From: JACPLA01 sp964602055
GTDB lineage: Bacteria > Bacteroidota > Ignavibacteria > UBA10030
Length of the DNA stretch: 49,914 nt
Direction of reading: 5' to 3'
Assembly (NCBI GenBank): GCA_964602055.1
Contig: CAZRPU010000011.1
Location: forward strand, 1 to 49,914
Below the pieces are notes generated by a model that saw only the letters and a list, made by a program, of their open reading frames with translations, was not told where the DNA came from and searched no databases. The translations under genes were made by a program, and so were the position numbers. Shown here piece by piece: positions 24,431-32,735 of this stretch (position 1 is the first letter of the stretch; each line of letters starts with the position of its first letter).

Positions 24431-25005
24431 AAGCATTGCGAACCTTTTGGTGTTTGAGGCGGACGATTGTTGCCGGCTTCGCGCTGCTTCCGGCGCTATA
24501 CGGATGCTCCCCCGCGCCCCGCGAACTATCGGATGAAGCACTCAGGAATATGTCGTACACGTCGGACAGTTTTGAAGGACTGACGGTACAACTGGAGAAC
24601 GGCAGGTATCGCGGCCGCCTCGCGACGGATGAATCGATGGAGTTTGAGGTTGGCATGTTGCCGGAAAAAGCGCTCGGAACGCTTGACAACCGGCGCGCGG
24701 CCGCTGTGATCCTCTGGAGCAATAGCGGCGGCACAGGAACCTTTATCGACCTGGCCATTGTAACATCCGAGAACGGTGTGATCGCAAATGTGGCCACAGT
24801 GAATCTTGGGGACCGGGTCAAGATCGACCATGTTGCCTTCGAAAGCGATACGGTCGTGGTGAAGATGATCTCGCACGGGCCGGATGATGCTATGTGTTGC
24901 CCCACCCTCGAAACGACGCGAAAGTTCACTCTGCGGGATTCGCTGCTGAGGGAAGAACGCGCTGAGGGAACGACCGCTCCCGTTGAATCTCCTGATTCCT
25001 TCTAG
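24427..25005 (+). CDS. Lipoprotein of unknown function
   Basis: The product is 192 residues from ATG 24427, overlapping the barrel gene stop by 4 nt. A basic N-region and a hydrophobic stretch lead to the lipobox ALYGC, so it should be lipid-anchored. The mature part has a beta-rich pattern (FEGLTVQLENGRYRGRLAT, IDLAIVTSENGVIANVATVN) and a CC pair near the C-terminus (DDAMCCPTLET). No family is recognised. Similar exported lipoproteins in other genomes are annotated only as hypothetical. Confidence 0.78.
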   Translation: MKALRTFWCLRRTIVAGFALLPALYGCSPAPRELSDEALRNMSYTSDSFEGLTVQLENGRYRGRLATDESMEFEVGMLPEKALGTLDNRRAAAVILWSNSGGTGTFIDLAIVTSENGVIANVATVNLGDRVKIDHVAFESDTVVVKMISHGPDDAMCCPTLETTRKFTLRDSLLREERAEGTTAPVESPDSF

Positions 25006-25023
25006 CAAGGGCGCTCAACAGCC

Positions 25024-26136
25024 ATGAAAACAAAAATTCCTTCGAATGCCGCCAAGCGATCAAAGATTCTTCCGCTGCCGGGAGATTTCAATTCTGCGAA
25101 CGTGCAGCTCTTTCTCCTTGCGGTCATTGCGGTCTTTGTCTTCGGCGTCATCCTCCATGAACTTCGATCTGTGCTGATTCCCTTTGTCATCGCAGTCCTG
25201 TTGTCCATTATTTTCAGTCCCATGGTCATTGCACTGAAATCCCGTGGTGCACCGACGGTCCTTGCGCTCGTGGTGGTTCTTCTGGCATTCGCCCTTATCC
25301 TCGTCCTGCTCTCTCTGCTGGTGTACTCCAGCACCGATTCCTTTGTCCGCGAAATACCGAAATATGAGAGAAAACTCACGGCCCTTGTCAACAATGTGTT
25401 TCATTCCATTACCGAAACCGCTGCGAGGATGAACATTCAACTGGAAGATTTTCAGTGGTCTCAGGCCGTTCAGCTTTCTTCCATTACAGGTGCTTTTACC
25501 GCAGGTGTCGGGACGTTCCTCAATTTTCTGAGCAATCTCTTTCTTGTCCTCTTGTTTATGCTTTTTATTCTTGCCGGCAGCGGGGATCTGGCCGACAAGA
25601 TCCGCTCCGCATTTCCTCAGAATCAGTCGGAGCGCATGGCGGCAATCATCAGAAACATTGAATCGCAGGTTCGTCAGTACCTTCTTGCCAAGACCCTCAT
25701 CAGCGCCGCGACCGGCCTGGTCGCATTTGTCATCCTGTGGATCTTCGGCGTCGATTTTCCCCTCGTGTGGGCCATCTTGACCTTTCTGCTGAATTTTATT
25801 CCCAACATCGGATCGCTGATTGCCGTCATCTTCCCCGCGGCCCTCTCGTTTCTCCAGTTCGATTCTGCAGGCCAGTCTCTGCTGCTGCTTGTTCTGCTGA
25901 CCGTTATGCAAACCATTATGGGCAACGTTGTTGAACCGCGACTCATGGCGTTTCGCCTCAATCTCAGCGCGCTTGTTGTCCTTGCCTCCTTGATTTTCTG
26001 GGGATGGCTCTGGGGAATTCTCGGCATGATCCTCGCGGTGCCCCTGATGGCAACAGTCAAGATTGTCCTTGAAAACATCAGGCAGCTTCAGCCTCTTTCC
26101 GTTCTCATGGGTGGTTCGATACAGCAGAACGGCTGA
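25024..26136 (+). CDS. AI-2E-family (PerM/TqsA-like) membrane transporter
   Basis: This 370-residue protein has about seven hydrophobic segments. It shows the family hallmarks LIPFVIAVLLSIIFSPMVIA at the N-terminus, FLSNLFLVLLFMLFILAGS in the middle, and LTFLLNFIPNIGSLIAVIFP plus GNVVEPRLMAFRLNLSALVV towards the end. The family contains TqsA (autoinducer-2 export), PerM and sporulation proteins, so the cargo cannot be predicted; signalling molecules or ions are both known. A soluble N-terminal tail of about 28 residues precedes the first helix. It converges on the ferritin gene, with a shared hairpin between. Confidence 0.9.
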   Translation: MKTKIPSNAAKRSKILPLPGDFNSANVQLFLLAVIAVFVFGVILHELRSVLIPFVIAVLLSIIFSPMVIALKSRGAPTVLALVVVLLAFALILVLLSLLVYSSTDSFVREIPKYERKLTALVNNVFHSITETAARMNIQLEDFQWSQAVQLSSITGAFTAGVGTFLNFLSNLFLVLLFMLFILAGSGDLADKIRSAFPQNQSERMAAIIRNIESQVRQYLLAKTLISAATGLVAFVILWIFGVDFPLVWAILTFLLNFIPNIGSLIAVIFPAALSFLQFDSAGQSLLLLVLLTVMQTIMGNVVEPRLMAFRLNLSALVVLASLIFWGWLWGILGMILAVPLMATVKIVLENIRQLQPLSVLMGGSIQQNG

Positions 26137-26167
26137 AAACACAAACGCCCGGCCACAAAGCCGGGCG
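26136..26167 (-). terminator. Intrinsic terminator for the TRAP-ferritin transcript
   Basis: CGCCCGGC at 26146-26153 and GCCGGGCG at 26160-26167 form a perfect 8-bp GC stem with a 6-nt loop. Read on the minus strand the stem is followed by TTTGTGTTTTC, a T-rich tract, so it best serves the ferritin end (stop at 26193). The plus strand has no T-run after it. Confidence 0.75.
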
Positions 26168-26192
26168 CCGATGCACACGCTGTTGCGTACCG

Positions 26193-26684
26193 TCAGCTTC
26201 CTCGCGCAGCCAGCTGCCTGTCGAGCATCACCAACCCCGCGGGCGCGTCCCCTATCATCTTGAGCGTGCTGATGATATCTTCAGCCGACCTCTCCTCCTC
26301 CACCTGCTCATTGATAAACCACTCCAGCATGATTTGCGTCGGATAATCTTTCTCTTTCACGGCAAGTTCATACACAGCATTGATGGAAGCAGTCACTTTC
26401 TTCTCGTGTTCAAGCACGAGCTTCATCACATCAAGGGGTGTCTTGAATTCTGAAGGGGGTTTTTCCACGGATTCCAAAACAACCCTTCCTCCACGCTCGG
26501 CCACGAAATCCAGAATCTTCATGGCGTGAGCTGTTTCTTCCTGATACTGTTTTCTCATCCAATGGGCAAATCCGTTGAGATTTGAAGACTGAAAGTGAAC
26601 ACCCATCGCGAGATAGTAATACGCCGAAAAAAGTTCTTTCTGAATCTGTTGATTGAGTGCATCCAAGACAGGTTTCGGAATCAT
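26193..26684 (-). CDS. ftn: Non-haem ferritin
   Basis: The product is 163 residues from the ATG at 26684 behind AAGGAG. A longer open frame to 27335 overlaps dctM and is a shadow. It starts MIPKPVLDALNQQIQKELFS and has the ferroxidase residues in order: E17 in QKELFSAYYY, E in YQEETAHAMKIL, the following His, E in LVLEHEKKV, and the Q/E region in INEQVEEE. It stores iron as a 24-mer by oxidising Fe(II). Its ATG lies 14 nt after the dctM stop on the same strand, so it is probably the last gene of the TRAP operon and ends at the hairpin. Confidence 0.96.
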   Translation of the reverse strand: MIPKPVLDALNQQIQKELFSAYYYLAMGVHFQSSNLNGFAHWMRKQYQEETAHAMKILDFVAERGGRVVLESVEKPPSEFKTPLDVMKLVLEHEKKVTASINAVYELAVKEKDYPTQIMLEWFINEQVEEERSAEDIISTLKMIGDAPAGLVMLDRQLAARGS

Positions 26685-26698
26685 ATGATACTCCTTCG

Positions 26699-27979
26699 TT
26701 ATTGTGTTCCCAGCAACGTAACAAGCCAAAGACTCAGATCGGGTACGTAGGTTATCACGAGAAGGGCGATGGCCATTAACCCCATGAACACCAGAACAGA
26801 CTTCGTAATGTGAAGAATCGGTTTCTCGAAACGAAGACTGGACAAGAAGAGGTTCAATCCGACCGGCGGAGTCAAATAACCGATCTCTAAATTGGTAAGA
26901 AAAATAATCCCAAGATGCAACGGGTTCACACCGAATTCTCCGGCAATCGGAAGGATCAGAGGAACAACGACAATGATCGCCGAAAAGATGTCCATCATCA
27001 TTCCTACGAGAAGAAGGAAGAGATTCAGGATCAACAGAAATGTGATGCGGCTGTCGATGTTGGAGCGAACAAGTTCGAACAGCTTTTGAGGCACCTGCTC
27101 GTCGATCAGGTAATTGGTCAAACCCAGAGCGGTTCCCAGGATTGCCAGGATAGCGCCCACGAGAATCATGCTTTCTTTCATCACTCTCGGAATGTCCGTC
27201 GTTAATCGCATATCCCGGTACACGAACACGACAATGAAGAACACATAGAAAGCCGTTATGGCTGATGCTTCCGTTGCCGTGAAGGACCCCGAGTAAATGC
27301 CGCCGATAATAATAAAAGGAAGAGGAATTTCCCACGCTGCTTCCTTCATGGCAGAAAGGAGATTGTTCCAGGAAAAAGGAATACGTGGAACGCGCTTCAG
27401 GTATCCCACCCTGATACTATAGAGCGCCACAATGCTCACGAGCAGCAGTCCGGGAAGGATACCCGAGACGAACAACTGGTCGACGCTCACCTTAGCGATG
27501 ATGGCGTACAGGATGATGGGAAGGCTTGGCGGGAACAAAAGCCCGATACTCCCCGATGCGGTTACCAGTCCAAGCGAAAACTGCTCCGGATAGGACTCGC
27601 GGATAAGAATGGGATAGAGAATTCCCCCCAAAGCAACGATGGTCACGCCCGAGGCGCCCGTGAACGCCGTAAAGAACGCGCAGGTGACAACCACGACGAT
27701 TGCAAGACCGCCCGGAATCCAGCCAAACAGTGCCTGGGCCAACGACACCAGTCTCTTCGGCGAATTGCTTTCCGCCAGAAGATATCCGGCAAACGTGAAC
27801 AGTGGAATCGCAATGAGCGTCGGAGTATCTGCGATGCGGTAGAGGTCAATGATCACCGCGGATGTGTCGATTTCCGCAGTGTGAAAAGCGTAGAGGGCAA
27901 TTCCCCCGATGATCGAAAAGAGCGGTGCACCGAGAAGAGCAAGAACAACAAGCAGGAAGACAATCACCCACACCTTCAT
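26699..27979 (-). CDS. dctM: TRAP transporter large permease (DctM family)
   Basis: This 426-residue protein has about 12 hydrophobic segments, as expected for the DctM pore. It contains FAGYLLAESNSPKRLVSLAQ, FTGASGVTIVALGGILYPIL and SGSIGLLFPPSLPIILYAII. These carry the family GASG and PPS signatures of the sodium-coupled elevator domain. It imports the ligand passed on by DctP together with DctQ. The stop is followed by the ferritin gene on the same strand. The start overlaps the DctQ stop by 4 nt. Confidence 0.95.
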   Translation of the reverse strand: MKVWVIVFLLVVLALLGAPLFSIIGGIALYAFHTAEIDTSAVIIDLYRIADTPTLIAIPLFTFAGYLLAESNSPKRLVSLAQALFGWIPGGLAIVVVVTCAFFTAFTGASGVTIVALGGILYPILIRESYPEQFSLGLVTASGSIGLLFPPSLPIILYAIIAKVSVDQLFVSGILPGLLLVSIVALYSIRVGYLKRVPRIPFSWNNLLSAMKEAAWEIPLPFIIIGGIYSGSFTATEASAITAFYVFFIVVFVYRDMRLTTDIPRVMKESMILVGAILAILGTALGLTNYLIDEQVPQKLFELVRSNIDSRITFLLILNLFLLLVGMMMDIFSAIIVVVPLILPIAGEFGVNPLHLGIIFLTNLEIGYLTPPVGLNLFLSSLRFEKPILHITKSVLVFMGLMAIALLVITYVPDLSLWLVTLLGTQ

Positions 27980-28470
27980 GCAGGGTTCCTTGTCAAGAGA
28001 CCATGGATGCCGGCGACAACACGGACAAGGAAATGAAAAATAATCGTGGCAAAGCCGACGGGGATGATGATTTGAGAGTATATCGCAGGTATTTCACCGT
28101 AGACCGTACTGCCATCGGAGAGTTCGTTTCCCAGAAACGTCAAGGAGGCCTGAAAGAGGAAGTAACACACCGCCGCAGCAAACAAATTTGTGACGATCTT
28201 GGACGCTGCCTTGAGGGTCGGTGTGAGAAAACGCGTCAAGGCATCAATATTGATATGCCGGTCCTTGCTCGTGGCCAAAGCCGCACCGACAAATCCGATC
28301 CAAAGCACCAAATGACGCAGAAGAATGTCCCCCCAGAGAAGGTTTTCGGCTAACGCGTTTCTCAGAATAACCTGTACAAAGGAGAGAATAATCATGACGG
28401 ACAGAAAGAGAACCAGTAATGCTCCTTCAATACGCGTCAGGAAATCATCTATGCGAAGAAGAATCTTCAC
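27976..28470 (-). CDS. dctQ: TRAP transporter small permease (DctQ family)
   Basis: This 164-residue protein has four hydrophobic helices. It shows LFLSVMIILSFVQVILRNAL followed by LLWGDILLRHLVLWIGFVGA, the usual DctQ helix 2, and ATSKDRHINIDALTRF. DctQ stabilises the DctM pore and helps docking of the binding protein. It overlaps dctP by 4 nt and dctM by 4 nt, showing a strictly coupled operon. Confidence 0.93.
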   Translation of the reverse strand: MKILLRIDDFLTRIEGALLVLFLSVMIILSFVQVILRNALAENLLWGDILLRHLVLWIGFVGAALATSKDRHINIDALTRFLTPTLKAASKIVTNLFAAAVCYFLFQASLTFLGNELSDGSTVYGEIPAIYSQIIIPVGFATIIFHFLVRVVAGIHGLLTRNPA

Positions 28471-29474
28471 GGAGAAACCTTGTGGTTGCGCCGGTATTCG
28501 TCAACCGTTTTCTCCACGCGGTCCAGAAAATCCTGGGTGTAGACTTTTCCCACAAGCTTCCTGCGCGCAACCTTACAGACGTCCACATAGTATTGGTAAT
28601 CTTCGGGCGAGGCCTTGATGGGTGTGATGCCGCGCTTCTTCATGATTTCAATCGCCTCTGCATTATCCCTCCTGCTGAGCTCCGTGAGGCGTTTGAAGTA
28701 CACTCTGCCGTTCCGAAGGAGAATCTCCTGAAGGTCAGGGGGAAGCTTGTCGAAATATTTCTTAGAGACGAGGACCGCCCCGGCGGCGTCTGCAAGCCTC
28801 ACATCAACAAGGTATTTCGCCCTCGTGTACCATTGGAGGGTCAACGCTGCATATGCCGACGCGTAAAACGCATCCACGAGCCCCGTCTGGAGCGACGTGA
28901 GAACATCCGGTAAAGAAAGAGGAATGGGATTCACGTCCAGCTCGCGAAACAATGCTTCGGCAATCGGATCCCCTTCCCACGTCCACATTTTCAAGTTCTT
29001 GAGATCCTGCGGCTTGGTGATCATGGAGTTCGTGAAGACATGCACGAAGCCGACCTCCGCCCAGCCAAGGAGAACATATCCGCCGTCTTCGAATGCCTTT
29101 CGAAACTCGGCATCGTACTGCTCATAGATATGGTCGACTTCTTGAAAGGAGCGGAAAAGAAACGGCGAGTCAAGTATGCGGACCTGAGGAGCTATTTCGC
29201 CCATCGCGACTCCTGTAAAGCCGCCTGAATGGAGCTGCCCCGCTCTGATCTTCCTTAAGACGACCTTTTCGTCCCCTTGAACGCTGTTTCCGTAAATCCG
29301 AAATCCCACGCGTCCCCCGCTTTCTTTTCGCACGGCGGCGTCATATTCTTTCATGACGTTCATCCACGAAGTCCCTTCCGGAGCAAGAGTGGCGAATTTG
29401 ATGGTAAATTCCTGCCCTGTCAGGCTCGACACCGCAACAACCATGGACAGCACGCCGGCAAAAAATCTCTTCAC
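28467..29474 (-). CDS. dctP: TRAP substrate-binding protein (DctP family, TPAT type)
   Basis: The product is 335 residues with a signal peptide (MKRFFAGVLSMVVAVSSLTG). The DctP fold begins at EFTIKFATLAPEGTSWMNVM. It has the hinge-region block LKNLKMWTWEGDPIAEALF at about 158-176. In carboxylate-binding members this block reads KIR, with an Arg binding the substrate carboxylate; here residue W164 takes that place. The later DVLTSLQTGLVDAFYASAYA is conserved. The absence of the Arg suggests a different, perhaps hydrophobic or non-acid ligand, as inferred for the Treponema TatP protein. It follows tatT by 27 nt and is likely translated with it. Confidence 0.93.
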   Translation of the reverse strand: MKRFFAGVLSMVVAVSSLTGQEFTIKFATLAPEGTSWMNVMKEYDAAVRKESGGRVGFRIYGNSVQGDEKVVLRKIRAGQLHSGGFTGVAMGEIAPQVRILDSPFLFRSFQEVDHIYEQYDAEFRKAFEDGGYVLLGWAEVGFVHVFTNSMITKPQDLKNLKMWTWEGDPIAEALFRELDVNPIPLSLPDVLTSLQTGLVDAFYASAYAALTLQWYTRAKYLVDVRLADAAGAVLVSKKYFDKLPPDLQEILLRNGRVYFKRLTELSRRDNAEAIEIMKKRGITPIKASPEDYQYYVDVCKVARRKLVGKVYTQDFLDRVEKTVDEYRRNHKVSP

Positions 29475-29501
29475 GGCAGACTCCTGAAAAGTAGTGGTGA
29501 T

Positions 29502-30359
29502 CTAAAAAAGATCCGTCGCGAGACGGCGCAACAGTGCAGCCTTCTTCTTGGCAACGGCATTCGGCAGCCGGGCCTCCGGAAGGATGTCAATGGAAGCATC
29601 TTCGACGTTCTTCAGGAGCTTTTCAAAGAGCTCCTGATCCAGCATTTGAACGGCATACGTTTTCGCGTAATACACGTGCGTCATGAGAAACTTTCCCCCG
29701 TTAAGTTGCAGGGCCTTTTCAAAATGCGCTTTTGCTGCCTCCGGTTTGCCCCCCAGTGCCGGGGGTACACTGCCCTCGATGGCACCAAGAAAGAGGTGGG
29801 CTCCCCCAAAATAATACCCCGGGTCCTCACGCAGAACGAAGTTCATCATGGCCAGGACTTTCGAAAGGTCCGCCATTGCCTCCAGGTCGGTCCTGGTGAT
29901 GTTAATATACCCGCCCCAGGCAAAAGCCGTCCAGAAGACGGCCGGAACATCATCCCGCGTCAAGGACGCAAGGGCTGACTCAAACGAGCGCGTATCCTTC
30001 CCGAGAGCCTCTCTGATGCTTGCGTTCTGCATCAGAATTCGAAGCCCATAGTCTCTCCCCCGCGCATAGAAGATCCTTGCCCGCTCCACGCTGTCGTCCT
30101 CCGCAAAAGCGAGCGCGTAGGAACTATATCCCTGCGATGCGAGAAGCAGCAGATGCTCGTTTTCGGGATCACCGTCGACGAGAGCTTCCAGGAGTTTCAG
30201 GTTTCCGGCCAGTCCCTCGCGGGCGAAATCGAGGTCGGATTCACGAAAATATGCCCGAAATCCGTTGTCCATGATTCCTGACATGGATCGGATGGCAATC
30301 GTTTGAACGCATCCCTGAAGCACCAAGGCCGCTATCAGCATCATTGCTCTGACACTCAT
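29502..30359 (-). CDS. tatT: TatT-like lipoprotein of a TPR-associated TRAP transporter
   Basis: This 285-residue protein has a short basic start and a lipobox LQGC (residues 14-17), so it should be a lipoprotein. The rest is helical with repeated TPR-like pairs: EHLLLLASQGYSSYALAFAE, VERARIFYARGRDYGLRIL, and a later PEAAKAHFEKALQLNGGKFL. It matches the TatT family first described beside the TRAP binding protein of Treponema pallidum. There it forms trimers with the binding protein and may pass hydrophobic ligands. It is first in the operon before dctP, dctQ and dctM. A predicted promoter ends only about 6 nt before the start codon. Confidence 0.92.
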   Translation of the reverse strand: MSVRAMMLIAALVLQGCVQTIAIRSMSGIMDNGFRAYFRESDLDFAREGLAGNLKLLEALVDGDPENEHLLLLASQGYSSYALAFAEDDSVERARIFYARGRDYGLRILMQNASIREALGKDTRSFESALASLTRDDVPAVFWTAFAWGGYINITRTDLEAMADLSKVLAMMNFVLREDPGYYFGGAHLFLGAIEGSVPPALGGKPEAAKAHFEKALQLNGGKFLMTHVYYAKTYAVQMLDQELFEKLLKNVEDASIDILPEARLPNAVAKKKAALLRRLATDLF

Positions 30360-30365
30360 GGAAAA

Positions 30366-30393
30366 AATATACCCAAAAAAAGGCGAGATTCAA
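30366..30393 (-). promoter_or_regulatory. Promoter of the TRAP-ferritin operon (minus strand)
   Basis: On the minus strand TTGAAT (30388-30393) and TATATT (30366-30371) are 16 nt apart. The first base of the mRNA would fall at or next to the tatT ATG (30359), which has no Shine-Dalgarno in front of it. This suggests a leaderless message; a second start at 30344 is possible. Confidence 0.5.
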
Positions 30394-30407
30394 ACCCGGC
30401 GCTTCAA

Positions 30408-30436
30408 TTGATACTCAGGACAATTAGAAGTACTTT
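30408..30436 (+). promoter_or_regulatory. Sigma70-type promoter of the two-component operon
   Basis: TTGATA at 30408-30413, 17 nt, then TACTTT at 30431-30436. Transcription should begin near 30443 and give a leader of about 25 nt before ATG 30468, including GGGAG. It is divergent from the TRAP promoter. Confidence 0.65.
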
Positions 30437-30467
30437 TTGAAAAAATGGGAGTCCCTGAAGGCCCGAT

Positions 30468-31157
30468 ATGAATATCCTTCTTATTGAAGATGAAGAAAAG
30501 GTCGCGCGCTTCATACAGAAGGGATTAGAGGGGGAACAGTTTTCTGTGACGGTAGCGCACGAAGGGAAAAAGGGGGAGCAGGAGGCCCGTTCGGGAAAGT
30601 ACGATTTGCTGATCCTTGATGTCCTTCTTCCTGAGAAAAACGGATTCGAGATCTTGAAGTCCCTGCGGAAAGAGAGAAACGAAATCCCGGTTCTGATGCT
30701 GACCGCCCGCAGTACCACGGAAGACATTGTGCGAGGGCTCGACATCGGCGCCGATGATTATTTGACAAAGCCGTTTGCCTTCGACGAGCTCCTTGCGCGG
30801 GTCCGCTCGCTCCTGCGACGGAACGCCCTCGCCAGTACCACCTTAACTCTGGGCGACCTGAGCCTGGATACTGTGTCCCGCGTGGCTACTCGCGGCGGAA
30901 ACCCCATCGAACTGACCTCCCGGGAATACGCTTTACTCGATTTTCTCATGCGAAATCCCAACACGCCGTTTTCCCGCCAGCAGCTGGCCGAAAAGGTGTG
31001 GGGCTATAAGTTCGACCCCGGAACGAATATTATTGATGTCTACGTCAATCACCTGAGGAAGAAGATCGACCTCAATTCACCCAAAAAACTTCTCCATACC
31101 ATCCGCGGGAAGGGGTACGCTCTTGCGGAGCATATCAGCCGCGTGGGACGTTCGTGA
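30468..31157 (+). CDS. OmpR/PhoB-type response regulator
   Basis: The product is 229 residues. The receiver domain (1-115) has the acidic pair at D8 (IEDEE), the phospho-acceptor D51 in LLILDVLLPEKNG and K101 in DDYLTKPFAF. A winged helix DNA-binding domain follows (about 130-225, with FDP-GTNIIDVYVNHLRKKID and TIRGKGYAL). It should bind direct repeats at target promoters after phosphorylation by the coupled kinase. The stop overlaps the kinase GTG by 4 nt. The downstream LpxH-like and PBP genes make a cell envelope regulon plausible, but the signal is not known. Confidence 0.95.
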   Translation: MNILLIEDEEKVARFIQKGLEGEQFSVTVAHEGKKGEQEARSGKYDLLILDVLLPEKNGFEILKSLRKERNEIPVLMLTARSTTEDIVRGLDIGADDYLTKPFAFDELLARVRSLLRRNALASTTLTLGDLSLDTVSRVATRGGNPIELTSREYALLDFLMRNPNTPFSRQQLAEKVWGYKFDPGTNIIDVYVNHLRKKIDLNSPKKLLHTIRGKGYALAEHISRVGRS

Positions 31158-32632
31158 AATTCTTTCGATCCATAAGGACGAAGCTGACGCTCTGGCATAC
31201 GGCCTGGCTTGCCGCAATTCTTCTGGCTTTCGGTGCAAGTGTGTATTTGTACACCAGGTCCGTACTCTCCGACAACCTGGACCTGACCCTCCGTAACGAG
31301 GTGAAATGGGTCAATGAGTTCATCGAGCCGAAAGCCCGCAAGGTGCGGCTGAAACGGTCGGCGGTGCGGGAACTGCAGCAGTTGAAGAAAACCGCTGCCG
31401 AGGAACAGAGGGAGGAGGAAAAAGAGCAGGCCGAAATCGACGAGATTTGGAATCAAATCTATCAGCATACGCTCCTGGGTCCACGGAGACATTTTATACA
31501 GATTCTCGACCGCAACAACGACCTCCTCTACAGGTCCCCCAGCCTTGGGAAACAGCTGATTCACTACGACCAGGTGCCGTACAAATCCATCAATCTGGTG
31601 ACCATCCATGACGAAACGGGCCGTGAAATGCGGCTTGCCGTAACGCAGAACGACTATGTGAAGATTATTGTCGGTTATCCCCTGGAAGATCTGCAGGACG
31701 TGGTAGGAAATCTTTTCTCGACCTTCCTTTTCCTTGCGCCGCTTGCCCTGGTCGGTTCCCTGATCGGCGGATGGTTCCTGGCCCATCAGTCGCTCAAGCC
31801 GGTTGACGCCATCACCAGGACAGCCAGGCAGATCTCGCTGCAAAACCTCAGCCAGAGACTCCCTGTTCAGTCCGTCGATGATGAACTCGGGCGACTCAGT
31901 TCCACGTTCAACGACATGATCGGTGGGCTGCAGGCTTCCTTCGATCAGGTGCAGAAGTTCTCGGCTGATGCTTCCCACGAACTCAGGACTCCGCTCACGA
32001 TCATGCGGGGGGAAATCGAAGTGGCTTTGCGAAACACCAAGCTCCCCCGGGAATCCCGTGAGCTCATGACAAGTGTTCATGACGAGTTGGTTCGGCTCTC
32101 GAGCATCGTCGAGAGCCTCATGTCTCTCGTCAAGGCCGACGACAGCCGCATGTCGTTCCAGTTCCAGCAGATTGAACTGGATAAGCTTCTGCGCGGCATC
32201 GGCGAGGATACTCAGATTCTGGGAGAGCAAAAGGAGATTACAGTAACATTCGACAGGGTCGAGCAGGTTCAGCTCAAAGGCGACCCTTCGAGGCTGCAGC
32301 AATTGTTTCTGAACCTCGCGGAGAACGCCGTAAAATATACGCCGCCGAAAGGAACGATTACCTTTTCCCTGGAACGGAACAATGGCAACGCCATTGTGCA
32401 GGTAAGCGATACGGGTATCGGGATCCCCTCAAAGGAACAATCGAAAATCTTTGAACGCTTTTATCGCGTTGAGCGCCAGGGTGGAACTGCTGTCGGCGGA
32501 AGCGGTCTCGGTCTTGCGATCGCCCGGTGGATAGCCGAGGCCCATCACGGAACCATTGAAGTCCGGAGCCGCGTGCGCAGGGGCAGCACGTTTATCGTTA
32601 CCCTTCCCATCTCCGAGGCATCACCGTCGTAG
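31154..32632 (+). CDS. Membrane sensor histidine kinase
   Basis: The product is 492 residues from GTG 31154. It has two membrane helices (about 11-34 and 190-210) that flank a periplasmic sensor domain of about 150 residues with a charged EEQREEEKEQAEIDE helix. A HAMP linker follows (QSLKPVDAITRTARQI). The dimerisation helix has the phospho-acceptor H275 in FSADASHELRTPLTIM. The ATPase domain shows the N box (N391 in NLAENAVKYTPPKG), G1 (D419 in VSDTGIGIP) and G2 (GGSGLGLAIARW). It phosphorylates the preceding response regulator. The ligand is unknown. The layout is like CusS/QseC-type sensors. Confidence 0.95.
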   Translation: MKFFRSIRTKLTLWHTAWLAAILLAFGASVYLYTRSVLSDNLDLTLRNEVKWVNEFIEPKARKVRLKRSAVRELQQLKKTAAEEQREEEKEQAEIDEIWNQIYQHTLLGPRRHFIQILDRNNDLLYRSPSLGKQLIHYDQVPYKSINLVTIHDETGREMRLAVTQNDYVKIIVGYPLEDLQDVVGNLFSTFLFLAPLALVGSLIGGWFLAHQSLKPVDAITRTARQISLQNLSQRLPVQSVDDELGRLSSTFNDMIGGLQASFDQVQKFSADASHELRTPLTIMRGEIEVALRNTKLPRESRELMTSVHDELVRLSSIVESLMSLVKADDSRMSFQFQQIELDKLLRGIGEDTQILGEQKEITVTFDRVEQVQLKGDPSRLQQLFLNLAENAVKYTPPKGTITFSLERNNGNAIVQVSDTGIGIPSKEQSKIFERFYRVERQGGTAVGGSGLGLAIARWIAEAHHGTIEVRSRVRRGSTFIVTLPISEASPS

Positions 32633-32735
32633 CGCGGCAGAGCAGGCATTCTTGCTTTTCCAGGTTTTTTTGCCCTAATTGATTTTGTTTCATTCCACGC
32701 AGCACAATGCAACTACTTCCCACTGGCTGTCACTC

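Noticed and set aside
25060..26178. 372-residue minus-strand frame opposite the AI-2E permease
   Set aside because: The sequence is composed of charged, low-complexity residues that mirror the hydrophobic codons on the other strand; it is a shadow.
26193..27335. Long minus-strand open frame that would extend ferritin to 380 residues
   Set aside because: The extra N-terminal part overlaps dctM in another frame, has no known domain, and the ferritin ATG at 26684 has its own AAGGAG.
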